NCBI RefSeq assembly: GCF_023130475.1
Contig: NZ_JAKHEX010000001.1
Coordinates: 1 to 64,000 of the forward strand
Reading direction: 5' to 3'
DNA length: 64,000 nt
Source of the DNA: Aciditerrimonas ferrireducens
Lineage (GTDB): Bacteria; Actinomycetota; Acidimicrobiia; Acidimicrobiales; UBA8190
In this document: positions 20,021-28,018 of the stretch, piece after piece
Position numbering within the stretch: position 1 is the first letter of the stretch
Layout of the letters: every line of letters starts with the position of its first letter
Notes under the pieces: generated by a model
Told to the model about the DNA's origin: nothing
Databases searched by the model: none
What the model saw: only the letters and a program-made list of their open reading frames with translations
Translations under genes and position numbers: made by a program

Positions 20021-20410
20021 TCAGCCGACGAAGGAGTCGATGGCCTTGACGAGCTTGTCCTCGACCTCGAGGTTCCAGGCGCTCTCGGCCACGTCGACCA
20101 CGAGGAAGAGGTTGGAGATCAAGAGGGTCTCCACCGCGGCCACCGCCAGGTGCTCGAGCCACTTGCCCACGCCGATCCGCACGGTGAAGTCGGCCGGGCT
20201 GCCGCTCAGCATGGTGGTCATGGCTCGGTCGGCGTCCACCACCCCCCGGAGGAAGCCGCCCTTCTTGGCCTGGATGACCACCCCGTGGTCGCTGGGCTTC
20301 GAGCTCTGGACGGTGAACCCGTCGTTCTTCAAGTAGGACTCGATCTGGGACTGCAGGTTGCCCAGGTCGGTGCCCTTGCCTTGGAAGTGCAGCACCTTCT
20401 CGCCCACCAT
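20021..20410 (-). CDS. Conserved-looking protein of unknown function (129 aa)
   Basis: I do not recognise the family with confidence. The ATG is well supported by AAGGAGAG about 6 nt upstream. The N-terminal half (MVGEKVLHFQGKG, then LQSQIESYLKNDGFTVQSS, and VVIQAKKGGFLRGVV) alternates short strands and helices. The middle (TMLSGSPADFTVRIGVGKW) looks like a beta hairpin. The C-terminus has a hydrophobic segment (VAAVETLLISNLFLVVDVAE) that could be membrane-associated or a buried helix, followed by a charged helix. No signal peptide and no Cys. It converges on the LLM gene 23 nt away. Confidence 0.75.
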   Translation of the reverse strand: MVGEKVLHFQGKGTDLGNLQSQIESYLKNDGFTVQSSKPSDHGVVIQAKKGGFLRGVVDADRAMTTMLSGSPADFTVRIGVGKWLEHLAVAAVETLLISNLFLVVDVAESAWNLEVEDKLVKAIDSFVG

Positions 20411-20642
20411 GAGGCTCTCCTTCCCTGAGCCGCGGGCCACCCCCGCGGTGCGCGGGGTGGCGCGTGGCCGGTCCCGCCCGATGAGCACCCTAGGCCCCGG
20501 CCGGGGTCCAGGTCCGGTCACCCCTGCGGCGACGGGCTGGGGGCCTGCGGCCGCCCTTGTCCGAGGGACAGGCTGGAGGCACCATGCCGGGGAGCGGCCC
20601 CGGAGGGTCCCTGCTGGCGGGGCTTCTCGGGGAGGGAGGGGT

Positions 20643-21443
20643 ATGCGCCGACGAACTGGCTTCCTCTGGGTGGGCCTCGGGGGCGTGGCCCTCCTCCTCG
20701 CTGCCTGCGTGACGACGTCGTCCGCCGGCACGACCTCGACGGCGGCCCGCAGCCGATCGGTCGGTGCGGGAAGTGCTGCCGCGAGCTCGTCGGCTGGCGC
20801 GACGAGCAGCATGCCGGCGAGTACCGGCCCGCAGAGCGCGAGCCCGGAGCCGCCGGGGAGTACGAGTCCAGCACCGGCGAGCAGCGCGAGCGCGTCGGGC
20901 ACCGTGGTGCACTCGGTTCTGACCCTCTTCACCACCGGTGGGCAGGTGGCGCCGGGCGTCACCGTGACGAACCATGCGGTGGCGCAGGAGTGCCTGACCG
21001 ACGGGGTGGCCGGCGGAGACTCCTACCGGTGCTTCACCGGCCGGGTCAGTCCCGGAGGGCCGTCCTTCGTGTTCGATCCCTGCTTCGCCGCCCCCGGCCC
21101 GGGCTCCCCGCGGGTGCTCCTGTGCCCGACGAACCCCGTGCGGGACACGGCGATCGAGCTCGAGGCGTCGACCCTGCCGCCACCGACGGCGGAGCCCGCC
21201 CGGGTGTGGGCGATGGAGCTGGCCGACCAGCAGGCCTGCGTCTTCGTGAACGCCGCCTGGGGCGGCCTCGGCCCCTTCAGCTGTTCGCCCCCACCATCGG
21301 CCGCCTCGGGTGGGAGCGGCACGACCGTCGCCGACTGCCACCCGCCGGAAGGTGGCATCCCCTGGTGGCAGGCCGACTGCCAGGCCCAGGAGCAGGAGGG
21401 CAGCCCGTTCTCGGCCGTGCGGGTGCTGAGCGTGTGGGGCTGA
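20643..21443 (+). CDS. Putative lipoprotein, Cys-rich, unknown function
   Basis: The 266-residue product has a basic N-terminus, a hydrophobic stretch FLWVGLGGVALLLAAC and a lipobox LAAC with Cys at about position 22, so it should be lipidated and held at the outer face of the membrane. A Ser/Thr/Ala/Pro-rich spacer of about 70 residues follows, then a compact domain with about eight Cys residues (including QECL, YRCF, DPCF, LLCP, QACV, FSCS, DCHP and ADCQ), probably disulphide-bonded. No catalytic motif was seen. A GGGAGGGAGGGG ribosome site precedes the ATG. No partner gene is obvious. Confidence 0.75.
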   Translation: MRRRTGFLWVGLGGVALLLAACVTTSSAGTTSTAARSRSVGAGSAAASSSAGATSSMPASTGPQSASPEPPGSTSPAPASSASASGTVVHSVLTLFTTGGQVAPGVTVTNHAVAQECLTDGVAGGDSYRCFTGRVSPGGPSFVFDPCFAAPGPGSPRVLLCPTNPVRDTAIELEASTLPPPTAEPARVWAMELADQQACVFVNAAWGGLGPFSCSPPPSAASGGSGTTVADCHPPEGGIPWWQADCQAQEQEGSPFSAVRVLSVWG

Positions 21444-21687
21444 GACCGGCCACGGCGGGCGTCCCTCGGATGGTGGGAAAACGACATCGAAGAGCGGGTC
21501 GCACCGGCGGCCCGGGCCCGTCTTCGCTCCACCGGCACGCTCGCCCCTTGAACGGGGGTGGCAGACCGGGTCCAGTTTCGGGCAAGGTCGCATCCGACAC
21601 CCATTGCGGTGCGGGCGGAGCGCGCCTCGCCTCGTGTTGCATGCTCGGGTCGGCTGGTCCACGACCGCAGAGGCATCGACGATCCGC

Positions 21688-21693
21688 TATCGT
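21688..21693 (+). promoter_or_regulatory. Leaderless-type -10 box of the HEPN-MNT operon
   Basis: TATCGT, 6 nt, then GTG at 21700. No ribosome site is present between them. Confidence 0.5.
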
Positions 21694-21699
21694 CTTGGT

Positions 21700-22209
21700 G
21701 TGGTGCGTGCTGGGGGGTTGGTGAGGGAGGCCCGCCGGCGTGCCGGGTTGTCCCAGGCGGAGCTGGGCCGTCGTGCCGGGGTGGCCCAGAGCGTGGTCAG
21801 CGCGTACGAGTCCGGCGCGCGCCAGCCGTCGGTGCCGATGCTGGCTCGTCTGGTTGCCGCCGCCGGCTTCGAGCTGGACCTGGGGCTGTCCGAAGCGGCA
21901 ACGGCCCGAGCGCCCCTCGGCGAGCTTGCGGAGCGGGTCCGGGATCGGCGCGTCGAGCTGCAGGGGATCCTGGCCCGCTATGGGCTGGGCAACCCCCGTC
22001 TGTTCGGGAGCGTGGCCCGCGGTGAGGAGGGCCCGGGGAGCGACGTGGATCTTCTCGTCGAGGTGCCCGAAGGGGTAGGCCTGGTGACCCTCGCACGCTG
22101 CCAGGCGGAGCTCGAGCAGCTGCTCGGTGCCCGGGTCGACCTGGTGCCCGCTGGCGACCTCAAGGCGGCGGTGGCTGCTGAGGTGCTCGGCGAGGCCGTG
22201 CCGCTTTGA
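21700..22209 (+). CDS. MNT-type nucleotidyltransferase antitoxin with N-terminal XRE DNA-binding domain
   Basis: A 169-residue fusion. Residues 5-62 form a helix-turn-helix of the XRE type (REARRRAGLSQAELGRRAGV, then SVVSAYESGARQPS). Residues about 80-165 are a minimal nucleotidyltransferase with the signature GSVARGEEGPGSDVD, that is G103-S104-x10-D115-x-D117, all metal residues intact. In characterised HEPN-MNT pairs the MNT protein AMPylates a tyrosine of the HEPN toxin and so neutralises it. The fused DNA-binding domain suggests that this antitoxin also represses its own operon. The start could be GTG 21700 or 21703. The stop overlaps the toxin start (TTGA). Confidence 0.85.
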   Translation: MVRAGGLVREARRRAGLSQAELGRRAGVAQSVVSAYESGARQPSVPMLARLVAAAGFELDLGLSEAATARAPLGELAERVRDRRVELQGILARYGLGNPRLFGSVARGEEGPGSDVDLLVEVPEGVGLVTLARCQAELEQLLGARVDLVPAGDLKAAVAAEVLGEAVPL

Positions 22210-22538
22210 GCCGCCGGGACCGTCAACGCCTCGAGGACATCGTGGTCGCCATCGACGCCATCCGCTCCCATCTCGAGCGCGGCGACCTGCACGACGGGCT
22301 CGTCTTCGACGCGGTGCGCGTCCGGCTCATTGAGGTCGGCGAAGCGGTCAAGGCCCTCTCCCAGGAGCTGCTCGCCCATGAGCCCACTCTCCCCTGGGCG
22401 CAGATCGCCGGGATGCGGGACCGTCTCGCTCACCGCTACTTCGACGCCTCGCACGCCATCGTTGCCGCCACGGTGGACGAGGATCTCCCCGAGCTCGAGG
22501 CGGCGGTGCGCCGGCTCCTCCGGATCGTGGACGACTGA
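22206..22538 (+). CDS. HEPN-domain ribonuclease toxin (HepT-like, DUF86)
   Basis: A 110-residue all-helical protein with the HEPN RNase motif RDRLAHRY, in which R71, H76 and Y78 form R-x4-H-x-Y. Arg and His are the catalytic pair, and the Tyr is the residue AMPylated by MntA-type antitoxins in characterised systems. Translation starts at TTG inside the antitoxin stop, a low-efficiency start that would keep the toxin level below the antitoxin. The pair lies 109 nt from tRNA-Thr, a typical place for mobile defence genes, though no integrase or att repeat is visible. Confidence 0.85.
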   Translation: MSRRDRQRLEDIVVAIDAIRSHLERGDLHDGLVFDAVRVRLIEVGEAVKALSQELLAHEPTLPWAQIAGMRDRLAHRYFDASHAIVAATVDEDLPELEAAVRRLLRIVDD

Positions 22539-22647
22539 CAGAACCGGGTCAGCCGGGACACAGGACCAGCGGACTGCGGTTCCAGGCTCACGACGACCCG
22601 AGTGGACGCCTCAGGGATAGCCCGGCCCTCGGACTCGCGAGTTTCCG

Positions 22648-22720
22648 AGCCGGTGGTGGGACTCGAACCCACGACCTGACGATTACAAGTCGCCTGCGCT
22701 ACCAGCTGCGCCACACCGGC
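22648..22720 (-). tRNA. tRNA-Thr (anticodon TGT)
   Basis: Minus strand reads GCCGGTG...CACCGGC acceptor arms, D-arm GCGC..GCGC, anticodon stem GGCGA/TCGTC with loop CTTGTAA, and T-arm GTGGG TTCGAGT CCCAC. The CCA end is not encoded. A small inverted repeat (CTCGGA/TCCGAG, 22628-22649) directly downstream may end transcription. Confidence 0.95.
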
Positions 22721-22930
22721 CGTCAGCCGGACGTTAGCGCCGAACCGCCGGCCGGCTCGGCGCCGTGCCGTCCCCCGCCGCCGCCCTGGGCTCGGACGCT
22801 TGCCTCGGACCGGGCCCCTTGGCAGGCTGACGGACGTGGACCGGGGAGCCGAACAGGCCCGCCGGGTCCCTCGCAGGCCGGATCCTCCCCGTGGGGCCGA
22901 GACCCCTCGCCGGTCGGCCGGCGAGGGATC

Positions 22931-23623
22931 GTGAGCGGGGGTCGGACCGGGTCGAGGCGGGCGACACCGGCGCGGCAGCCAGCCGTCCCCCATGGCGCAG
23001 CAGGTGATCCTCAGGCACCGACCCCCCTGGTCAGCCTGCGGGGCCTGGTCCTCCTGGCCTTCGGGGTCCTCCTCGTGGCCCTCCTGCTGCCGAGCGCCAG
23101 CCGGGGCCCCCAGGGTTCGCTGCACGGCCCCCGGCTGACGACGGCGTTCCAGGCGATCACCGCCCACCGGCGGTCCACGACCCGGCGCTCCCACGCGCCC
23201 GAGCGTCGCTCCTCGGGGGCCTCGTCGAGCAGCAGGAGCGGCACGACGTCGGCGAGCAGCGCCTCGTCGGGCTCGACCGCCACCACCGGCGGTCCGGCCC
23301 CGGCCAGCGTGCACCTGCTGGTGGCCAACGGCAGCAACCAGAACGGGCTGGCGGCCCAGGTCGGCTCCTACCTGCAGGCCAAGGGCTACGGGGTGCTCAC
23401 GCCGGTCACCGCCTTGACCACCGTCCCCTCGACCCTGGTCTACCCCCTGGACCCCACGGGCCAGGCGGCCCTCGGGGAGGTGCTGGCGGCCCTGGGGCTT
23501 GGCCAGGGGGCGGTGCGGACGGCTGCCGACGGGCCCCCGCCGGTCCAGAGCGCCACCGGCGCCGACCTCGTGGTGGTCTGCGGTCCGGGTCTCGCCCTGC
23601 CGGCCAGCCCGGGGTCCACGTGA
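22931..23623 (+). CDS. Membrane-anchored LytR_C-domain protein
   Basis: The 230-residue product has a basic N-terminus, one membrane helix (LRGLVLLAFGVLLVALLLP, about residues 36-54), a Ser/Arg/Thr-rich spacer and a C-terminal LytR_C domain (VHLLVANGSNQNGLAAQVGS and later YPLDPTGQAAL). This domain also ends LCP ligases such as the one at 15156-16781, but here the catalytic LCP part is absent, so the role is probably wall-associated binding or scaffolding. Its GTG start has only a weak ribosome site. The stop overlaps otsB (GTGA). Confidence 0.75.
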   Translation: MSGGRTGSRRATPARQPAVPHGAAGDPQAPTPLVSLRGLVLLAFGVLLVALLLPSASRGPQGSLHGPRLTTAFQAITAHRRSTTRRSHAPERRSSGASSSSRSGTTSASSASSGSTATTGGPAPASVHLLVANGSNQNGLAAQVGSYLQAKGYGVLTPVTALTTVPSTLVYPLDPTGQAALGEVLAALGLGQGAVRTAADGPPPVQSATGADLVVVCGPGLALPASPGST

Positions 23624-24444
23624 GCGGGTCGCCGGGGCCCGAGCCGGCCGTCGGGGCGGCCGAGGAGGCGCTGGTCGGGCTGCTCGGGGCCGAACCGGCC
23701 CGGGCCGGGCTCCTGACGGACTTCGACGGGACCCTGGCCAGCATCGTGGCCGACCCGGCCGAGGCCCAGGCCCTGCCGGGGGTGGTGGCCACCCTCGGGG
23801 CCCTGGCGAAGCGGCTCGGCCTGGTGGCCGTGATCTCTGGCCGGCCGGCCGGCTTCCTGCTGGAACGCCTCGGGGGTGTCGGACCCCGGGTGCGGCTGGT
23901 CGGGCTCTACGGCCTGGAGGAGGCCCGGGGGGGCGTGGTCCGGCTGGCCCCGGCCTGCCAACCCTGGCTCGGCCCGGTCCGCCAGGCCACCCTCGAGGCG
24001 ACCCGCCGGGCACCGGCCGGGGTGCTGGTGGAGCCCAAGGGCGCGAGCCTGACCCTCCACTGGCGGCGGGCCCCCGACCAGGAGGGGGCCGCCCGCCGGT
24101 TGGCCGAGGAGCTGGCCGGGACTCGGGGCCTGGTCCTCCAGGAGGGCCGCCAGGCGGTCGAGCTCCGACCCCCCCTGGCGGTCGACAAGGGCAGCGTGGT
24201 GCGGAGCCTGGCCGGGGACCTGCCCGCCGTGGCCTACGCCGGGGACGACCTCGGCGACCTGGCCGCCTTCGAGGCCCTCGGCGAGCTGGCCCAGGCAGGC
24301 CGCCGGGTGCTGCGGGTGGCGGTGGTGGACCAGGAGACCCCCCCGGCCCTGCTCGAGCGGGCCGACCTCGCCCTGCCCGGCCCCCCGGCCTGGCTGGCCT
24401 GCCTGCGCCACCTGGCCCGGGCCCTGGGCGAGCCGCCCGGCTGA
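23620..24444 (+). CDS. otsB: Trehalose-6-phosphate phosphatase OtsB
   Basis: A HAD-superfamily phosphatase that removes phosphate from trehalose-6-phosphate. Motif I is LLTDFDGTLA (nucleophile Asp and general-acid Asp), then VISGRPAGFL, a KGASLTLHWR cap segment, VDKGSVV with the HAD lysine, and AYAGDDLGDLAAF with the metal-binding acid pair. Length 274 fits the family. The GTG overlaps the upstream stop. otsA lies convergently with the two stop codons directly abutting (TGATCA), so the two trehalose genes are on opposite strands rather than in one operon. Confidence 0.93.
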   Translation: MSGSPGPEPAVGAAEEALVGLLGAEPARAGLLTDFDGTLASIVADPAEAQALPGVVATLGALAKRLGLVAVISGRPAGFLLERLGGVGPRVRLVGLYGLEEARGGVVRLAPACQPWLGPVRQATLEATRRAPAGVLVEPKGASLTLHWRRAPDQEGAARRLAEELAGTRGLVLQEGRQAVELRPPLAVDKGSVVRSLAGDLPAVAYAGDDLGDLAAFEALGELAQAGRRVLRVAVVDQETPPALLERADLALPGPPAWLACLRHLARALGEPPG

Positions 24445-25821
24445 TCAGCCCTCGGCGGCCGCCAGCTGGGCGTCCAGCCAGGCCCGGGGCGGGTGGGCGA
24501 GGACCAGCGCCCGGAGCTGCTCGGCCCGCCGCTGGCGCTCGGCCGGGGACAGGGTGAGGGCGTCGGCCAGGGCGGTCGCGGTCTGGAGGACGTCGAAGGG
24601 GTTGACCACGAAGGCGGCCTCGGCCAGCTCCTCGGCCGCCCCGGCCTCCGCCGAGAGGACCAGGCTGGCGTGGCGCTCGCTCACCAGGGGCGCCTCTTTC
24701 GCCACCAGGTTCAGGCCGTCGCGGACCGGGTTCACGAGGACCACGTCGGCCAGGCGCAAGGCGGCGAGGGACCGGTCGGGGTCGTCCCGGACGTCCACCA
24801 CGATGGGCTGCCAGTCCCCCGTCGCCCAGCGCTCGTTCACCGCGGCCGCGGTCTGCTCGAGCTCGGCCCGGTAGGCGAGGTACTCGGGGAGGCGCTGGCG
24901 GGAGGGGTAGACGAAGGCCAAGTGCACGAAGCGGTCCCGGAGCTCGGGGTGGAGCTCGAGGAGCAGGTCGACGGCCCAGAACCCGCGGATCACGTTCTTC
25001 GAGAGCTCGACCCGGTCGGTGCGGACCACGAGGGCCCGCTCCCCGGTGCGGGCCAGCAGGCGTTCCCCGGCCTCCTGGCAGGCGGCCGAGCGGGCCCGGG
25101 CCAGGAGCTTCTCCGGATCGGGGGCGAGCGGCGAGGCGAAGGTCCGGGGCGGGTCCAGGCCCTGGTCGCGGCAGCAGGCCTCGAAGGCCTGGGCCCAGCG
25201 ACGGGTGTGGAAGCCGCAGGTCCCCCCGGCCATGCCGGCGAGCAGCTCTCCTCGGCAGTCGGCCGGCAGGACCCGCAGGACCCCGGGGTCGGCGAAGGGG
25301 GTGTGGGAGAAGTGGACGACCCGGAGGTCCGGTCGGGCCTGGCGGACCAGGCGGGGCGCGAGGGCCAGGTGGTAGTCCTGGACGAGGACGACGCCGTCCC
25401 CCGGGGCGCTGGCCGCCACCTCGTCGGCGATCAGCTGGTTGAGCCGACGGTAGGCGGCCCAGGCCTCGGGCCAGCGCTGGTCGAAGCGGGGCCGGCGGGT
25501 GAGATCGAAGAGGTGATGGTGGCAGAACCAGAGGGTGGCGTTGGAGACCAGGTCGTAGGCCAGCTCGTAGGTCGTCTCGTCGGGCGCCACCGTGCGCAGG
25601 CGGAGGTCCGGCAGGCTGAGCAGGCCCGCCGCTTGGGCGGCCCGGTCGGCCTCGGAGAGGGCGCAGGAGACCCAGGTGGCCCCGCTGCCCTCCAGCAGGT
25701 CCCGGAGGCTGCCGGCCAGGCCGCCGCCCGGCGGGGCCGGTTCGAGCGCCCCGGCCTCGTCGCGGCGAAAGGCCAGGGGGCCCCGGTTGGACGCCACCAC
25801 CACGTCAGCCAGGTCCACCAT
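24445..25821 (-). CDS. otsA: Trehalose-6-phosphate synthase OtsA (GT20)
   Basis: Transfers glucose from UDP- or GDP/ADP-glucose to glucose-6-phosphate. The 458-residue GT-B enzyme starts with VVVASNRGPLAFRRDEAG, has a WFCHHHLFD segment, QDYHLALAPRLVRQARPDLR and HFSHTPFADP, then VRTDRVELSKNV and VNPVRDGLNLVAKE near the end, all GT20 landmarks. The usual HIPFPS site reads HTPFADP. A role in another disaccharide phosphate is possible but the neighbouring otsB favours trehalose. The ATG is 6 nt after a TAGGGT -10 box. Confidence 0.9.
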   Translation of the reverse strand: MVDLADVVVASNRGPLAFRRDEAGALEPAPPGGGLAGSLRDLLEGSGATWVSCALSEADRAAQAAGLLSLPDLRLRTVAPDETTYELAYDLVSNATLWFCHHHLFDLTRRPRFDQRWPEAWAAYRRLNQLIADEVAASAPGDGVVLVQDYHLALAPRLVRQARPDLRVVHFSHTPFADPGVLRVLPADCRGELLAGMAGGTCGFHTRRWAQAFEACCRDQGLDPPRTFASPLAPDPEKLLARARSAACQEAGERLLARTGERALVVRTDRVELSKNVIRGFWAVDLLLELHPELRDRFVHLAFVYPSRQRLPEYLAYRAELEQTAAAVNERWATGDWQPIVVDVRDDPDRSLAALRLADVVLVNPVRDGLNLVAKEAPLVSERHASLVLSAEAGAAEELAEAAFVVNPFDVLQTATALADALTLSPAERQRRAEQLRALVLAHPPRAWLDAQLAAAEG

Positions 25822-25827
25822 GCCAGG

Positions 25828-25833
25828 ACCCTA
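25828..25833 (-). promoter_or_regulatory. Leaderless-type -10 box of otsA
   Basis: TAGGGT on the minus strand, 6 nt before the ATG. Confidence 0.6.
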
Positions 25834-25856
25834 CCGGCTCCCCTCGAGGACCCACG

Positions 25857-26960
25857 GTGAAAGAGCTCGCGCGAAGCGCCCCGGACGCTGAGGACCAGGG
25901 GGTTCGGGACCGGGTGGTGCTGGCCTTCGACAGCTTCAAGGGCTCTGCCGGGGCCAGCCAGCTGGTCGCCGCAGCCGAACACTCCACGGCCGAGCTGCTC
26001 GGGGGCTTCGGCCTCCGGGCGGATCCCTGCCCGCTGTCCGACGGCGGCGAGGGCTTCCTGGAGGCCCTGGCCCCCTGCGCCCCGACCTGGCACTGGCTCG
26101 AGGTCAGCGGGCCCCTCGGCCAGCCGGTCCGCGCACCCTGGGCGAGCGGGCCCCGCCTGGCCCTGGTGGAGTCGGCCCGGGCGGTCGGCCTGCCCCTGGC
26201 CGGTGGACCCGAGGGGAACGACCCCCTCGGGGCGACGAGCGCCGGGGTGGGCGAGCTGCTGGCCGCCGCCTTGGCGGCCGGGGCTCCCCGGGTGCTCGTG
26301 GGGGTCGGGGGCACGGCGTCGACCGACGGGGGCCAGGGGGCCGTGGCCGCTTTGGACGCAGCCGGCCTCGCCGACCAGGTCGCCGGGCGGGTCTGGGTGG
26401 CCTGCGACGTCCGGGTCCCCTTCCGGGACGCCGCCTGGCGCTTCGGGCCGCAGAAGGGCGCTGGCCCCACCGAGCTTGCGGCCCTGGCCGCCCGCCTGGA
26501 CCAGCTGGCCGCCGGCTACGCGACGCGAGCCGGTCGGCCGATCGACCAGCTGCCCGGCAGCGGGGCCGGGGGCGGTCTCGCCGGGGGCCTCGCGGCCCTC
26601 GGGGCCCGGCTGGTCCCCGGGGCCCCCCTCGTGGGCCGCCTTCTCGGCCTGCCCGGCCGGCTGCGCCGCGCCCGGCTGGTCCTGAGCGGCGAGGGCCGCC
26701 TGGACGGCACGAGCTGGCTCGGCAAGGTGGTGGGGGAGCTGGCCCGCCTGGCCGCTCGCCGGGCCGTGCCCCTCGCCGTCCTCGCCGGTTCCCTGGCCGG
26801 CCCGGCCGAGGAGCTCGTGCCCCCGGGGCTCCGGGGCACCGTTCGGGCCTGCTGGGCCCTGAGCGACCTGGTCGGCGAGGAGGCAGCCCTGGCCGACCCG
26901 ACCGGTTCCCTCGCCCAGGTGCTCCCTGGGCTCCTGGCCGACCTCCTGGCTCGGCCCTGA
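25857..26960 (+). CDS. Glycerate kinase (GlxK/GarK family)
   Basis: Phosphorylates D-glycerate to a phosphoglycerate. The hallmark start VVLAFDSFKGSAGASQLV (about residues 19-36) is followed by PLSDGGEGFLEAL, GVGGTASTDGGQGAVAAL, PGSGAGGGLAGGLAALGA and SGEGRLDGTSWLGKV. The usual N-terminus begins at VVLAFDS, so GTG near 25911 may be the true start; the 18 extra residues from 25857 are not conserved. Lying between trehalose genes and gpgS, it could supply phosphoglycerate for glucosylglycerate or recycle glycerate from it; this is inferred from context. Confidence 0.88.
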   Translation: MKELARSAPDAEDQGVRDRVVLAFDSFKGSAGASQLVAAAEHSTAELLGGFGLRADPCPLSDGGEGFLEALAPCAPTWHWLEVSGPLGQPVRAPWASGPRLALVESARAVGLPLAGGPEGNDPLGATSAGVGELLAAALAAGAPRVLVGVGGTASTDGGQGAVAALDAAGLADQVAGRVWVACDVRVPFRDAAWRFGPQKGAGPTELAALAARLDQLAAGYATRAGRPIDQLPGSGAGGGLAGGLAALGARLVPGAPLVGRLLGLPGRLRRARLVLSGEGRLDGTSWLGKVVGELARLAARRAVPLAVLAGSLAGPAEELVPPGLRGTVRACWALSDLVGEEAALADPTGSLAQVLPGLLADLLARP

Positions 26961-26963
26961 CCC

Positions 26964-27797
26964 TCAGCCCAGGGGGCGGCCGGCCAGGGCGGCCCGCTGG
27001 AGGATGGTCCGGGCCACCTCCTCGGCCTGGGGGCGCAGCTCGGCGAGTGGCCGGTTGCGGTGGACCCGGCGTCCCAGGTCGACCTCGGCCAGGGCCCCGA
27101 GGCCGGCCCGGCTGGCCACGTCGATGAGCAGGGCCACCTCGACGGCGTAGCCCTCGGCGAGGCCCAGGGTCTCGAGGACCGCCCGAGGGGCCGCGGTCTC
27201 CCCGGCGAGGGGCTGGTCGACGGCGAGGAGCTCGGGGAACAGGAGCGCGAAGAGGGGCTTGGCGGTGAGCTCGGTGACCCGGCCGCCCTCCCCGGAGCGG
27301 CCCCCCAGGGTGCGGTCGTAGCGGGGCTTGACCAGCCAGACCCCCCGGTCCTCGAGGAGGGGCCGGAGGAGGCCGGCGACGACGAGGGGGTCGAACTCGC
27401 GGAGATCCGCGTCGAGGAAGACGCAGAGGTCCCCGCTCGAGGCGGCCACCCCGAGGCGCATGGCGCCGCCCTTGCCCTGGGGGCGGGGGCTGCGGACCAC
27501 CTGGGCCCCGGCCTCCTCGGCCGCCCGGGCGGTGGCGTCCTGGGAGCCGTCGTCGACCACCAGGACCTCGTCGACCAGGGCCGGCACCGAGCGGCTCCCC
27601 CGCCGGAGACCCTCGAGGGCCCGGACCACCTGGCCGACCGTCGGGGCCTCGTCCCGGGCCGGGACGACCACCGAGACCCGCCGGCCGGCCTTGGCGAGGG
27701 CCAGGCGCTCGAGCTCCAGGGGGTGGCGGGGCGGGGGGTAGCGCCGGGGTCCGGGGGGCGAGGGGGCGACCTCGGGCCGCTCGGGCAGGGCGGTCAC
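26964..27797 (-). CDS. gpgS: Glucosyl-3-phosphoglycerate synthase GpgS
   Basis: A GT-A (GT81) retaining glucosyltransferase that joins glucose from an NDP-glucose to 3-phosphoglycerate, the first committed step to glucosylglycerate and, in mycobacteria, methylglucose lipopolysaccharides. Seen: VSVVVPARDEAPTVGQVV, DEVLVVDDGSQDAT, GKGGAMRLG, the metal motif FLDADLREFDP, VKPRYDRT, LAGETAAPRAVLETL and EGYAVEVALLIDV. GTG at 27797 gives 277 residues and the expected MTALPERPEV start; longer readings add a low-complexity Arg/Pro-rich stretch. It converges on the glycerate kinase with a 3-nt gap. The partner phosphatase GpgP is not recognised here. Confidence 0.9.
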   Translation of the reverse strand: MTALPERPEVAPSPPGPRRYPPPRHPLELERLALAKAGRRVSVVVPARDEAPTVGQVVRALEGLRRGSRSVPALVDEVLVVDDGSQDATARAAEEAGAQVVRSPRPQGKGGAMRLGVAASSGDLCVFLDADLREFDPLVVAGLLRPLLEDRGVWLVKPRYDRTLGGRSGEGGRVTELTAKPLFALLFPELLAVDQPLAGETAAPRAVLETLGLAEGYAVEVALLIDVASRAGLGALAEVDLGRRVHRNRPLAELRPQAEEVARTILQRAALAGRPLG

Positions 27798-27905
27798 CGC
27801 ACGATCTTCCCCCGCCGGTCGGTCCCGACCGCAAGCTCGCCGCCCCGGCCAGCCCGCCGGTCGAGCCCCGGTTTGCTCGCGGGCGCCGGCGCGTCCAGGA
27901 TGGTG

Positions 27906-28018
27906 GGGATCATCCAGAGCGGCCGAGGGACGGGCCCGACGACGCCGCGGCAACCAGTGGCCAACCGCCCACGGGCGGTCCCACCAGGTGCCAATGCCCG
28001 ATCGATGAGGAGGATCCC
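27906..28018 (+). promoter_or_regulatory. SAM-I (S-box) riboswitch before thrC
   Basis: The conserved core is plain: GAGGGACGGGCCCGACGA, then GCGGCAACCA, the P3/P4 hairpins, and the GGTGCCAATGCCC joining region. These are the S-adenosylmethionine riboswitch hallmarks. GGGATC at 27906-27911 can pair with GATCCC at 28013-28018, which lies between the GAGGAGG ribosome site (28007-28013) and the GTG start. A SAM-stabilised P1 would therefore block translation initiation. No T-rich intrinsic terminator was seen, which also favours translational control. Confidence 0.85.

Noticed and set aside
21700-22720. Integrated mobile element at tRNA-Thr
   Set aside because: No integrase and no repeat of the tRNA 3' end was found within the neighbourhood.
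24445-27797. Complete methylglucose lipopolysaccharide cluster
   Set aside because: Only gpgS is present; the methyltransferase and further glycosyltransferases of that pathway are not recognised.
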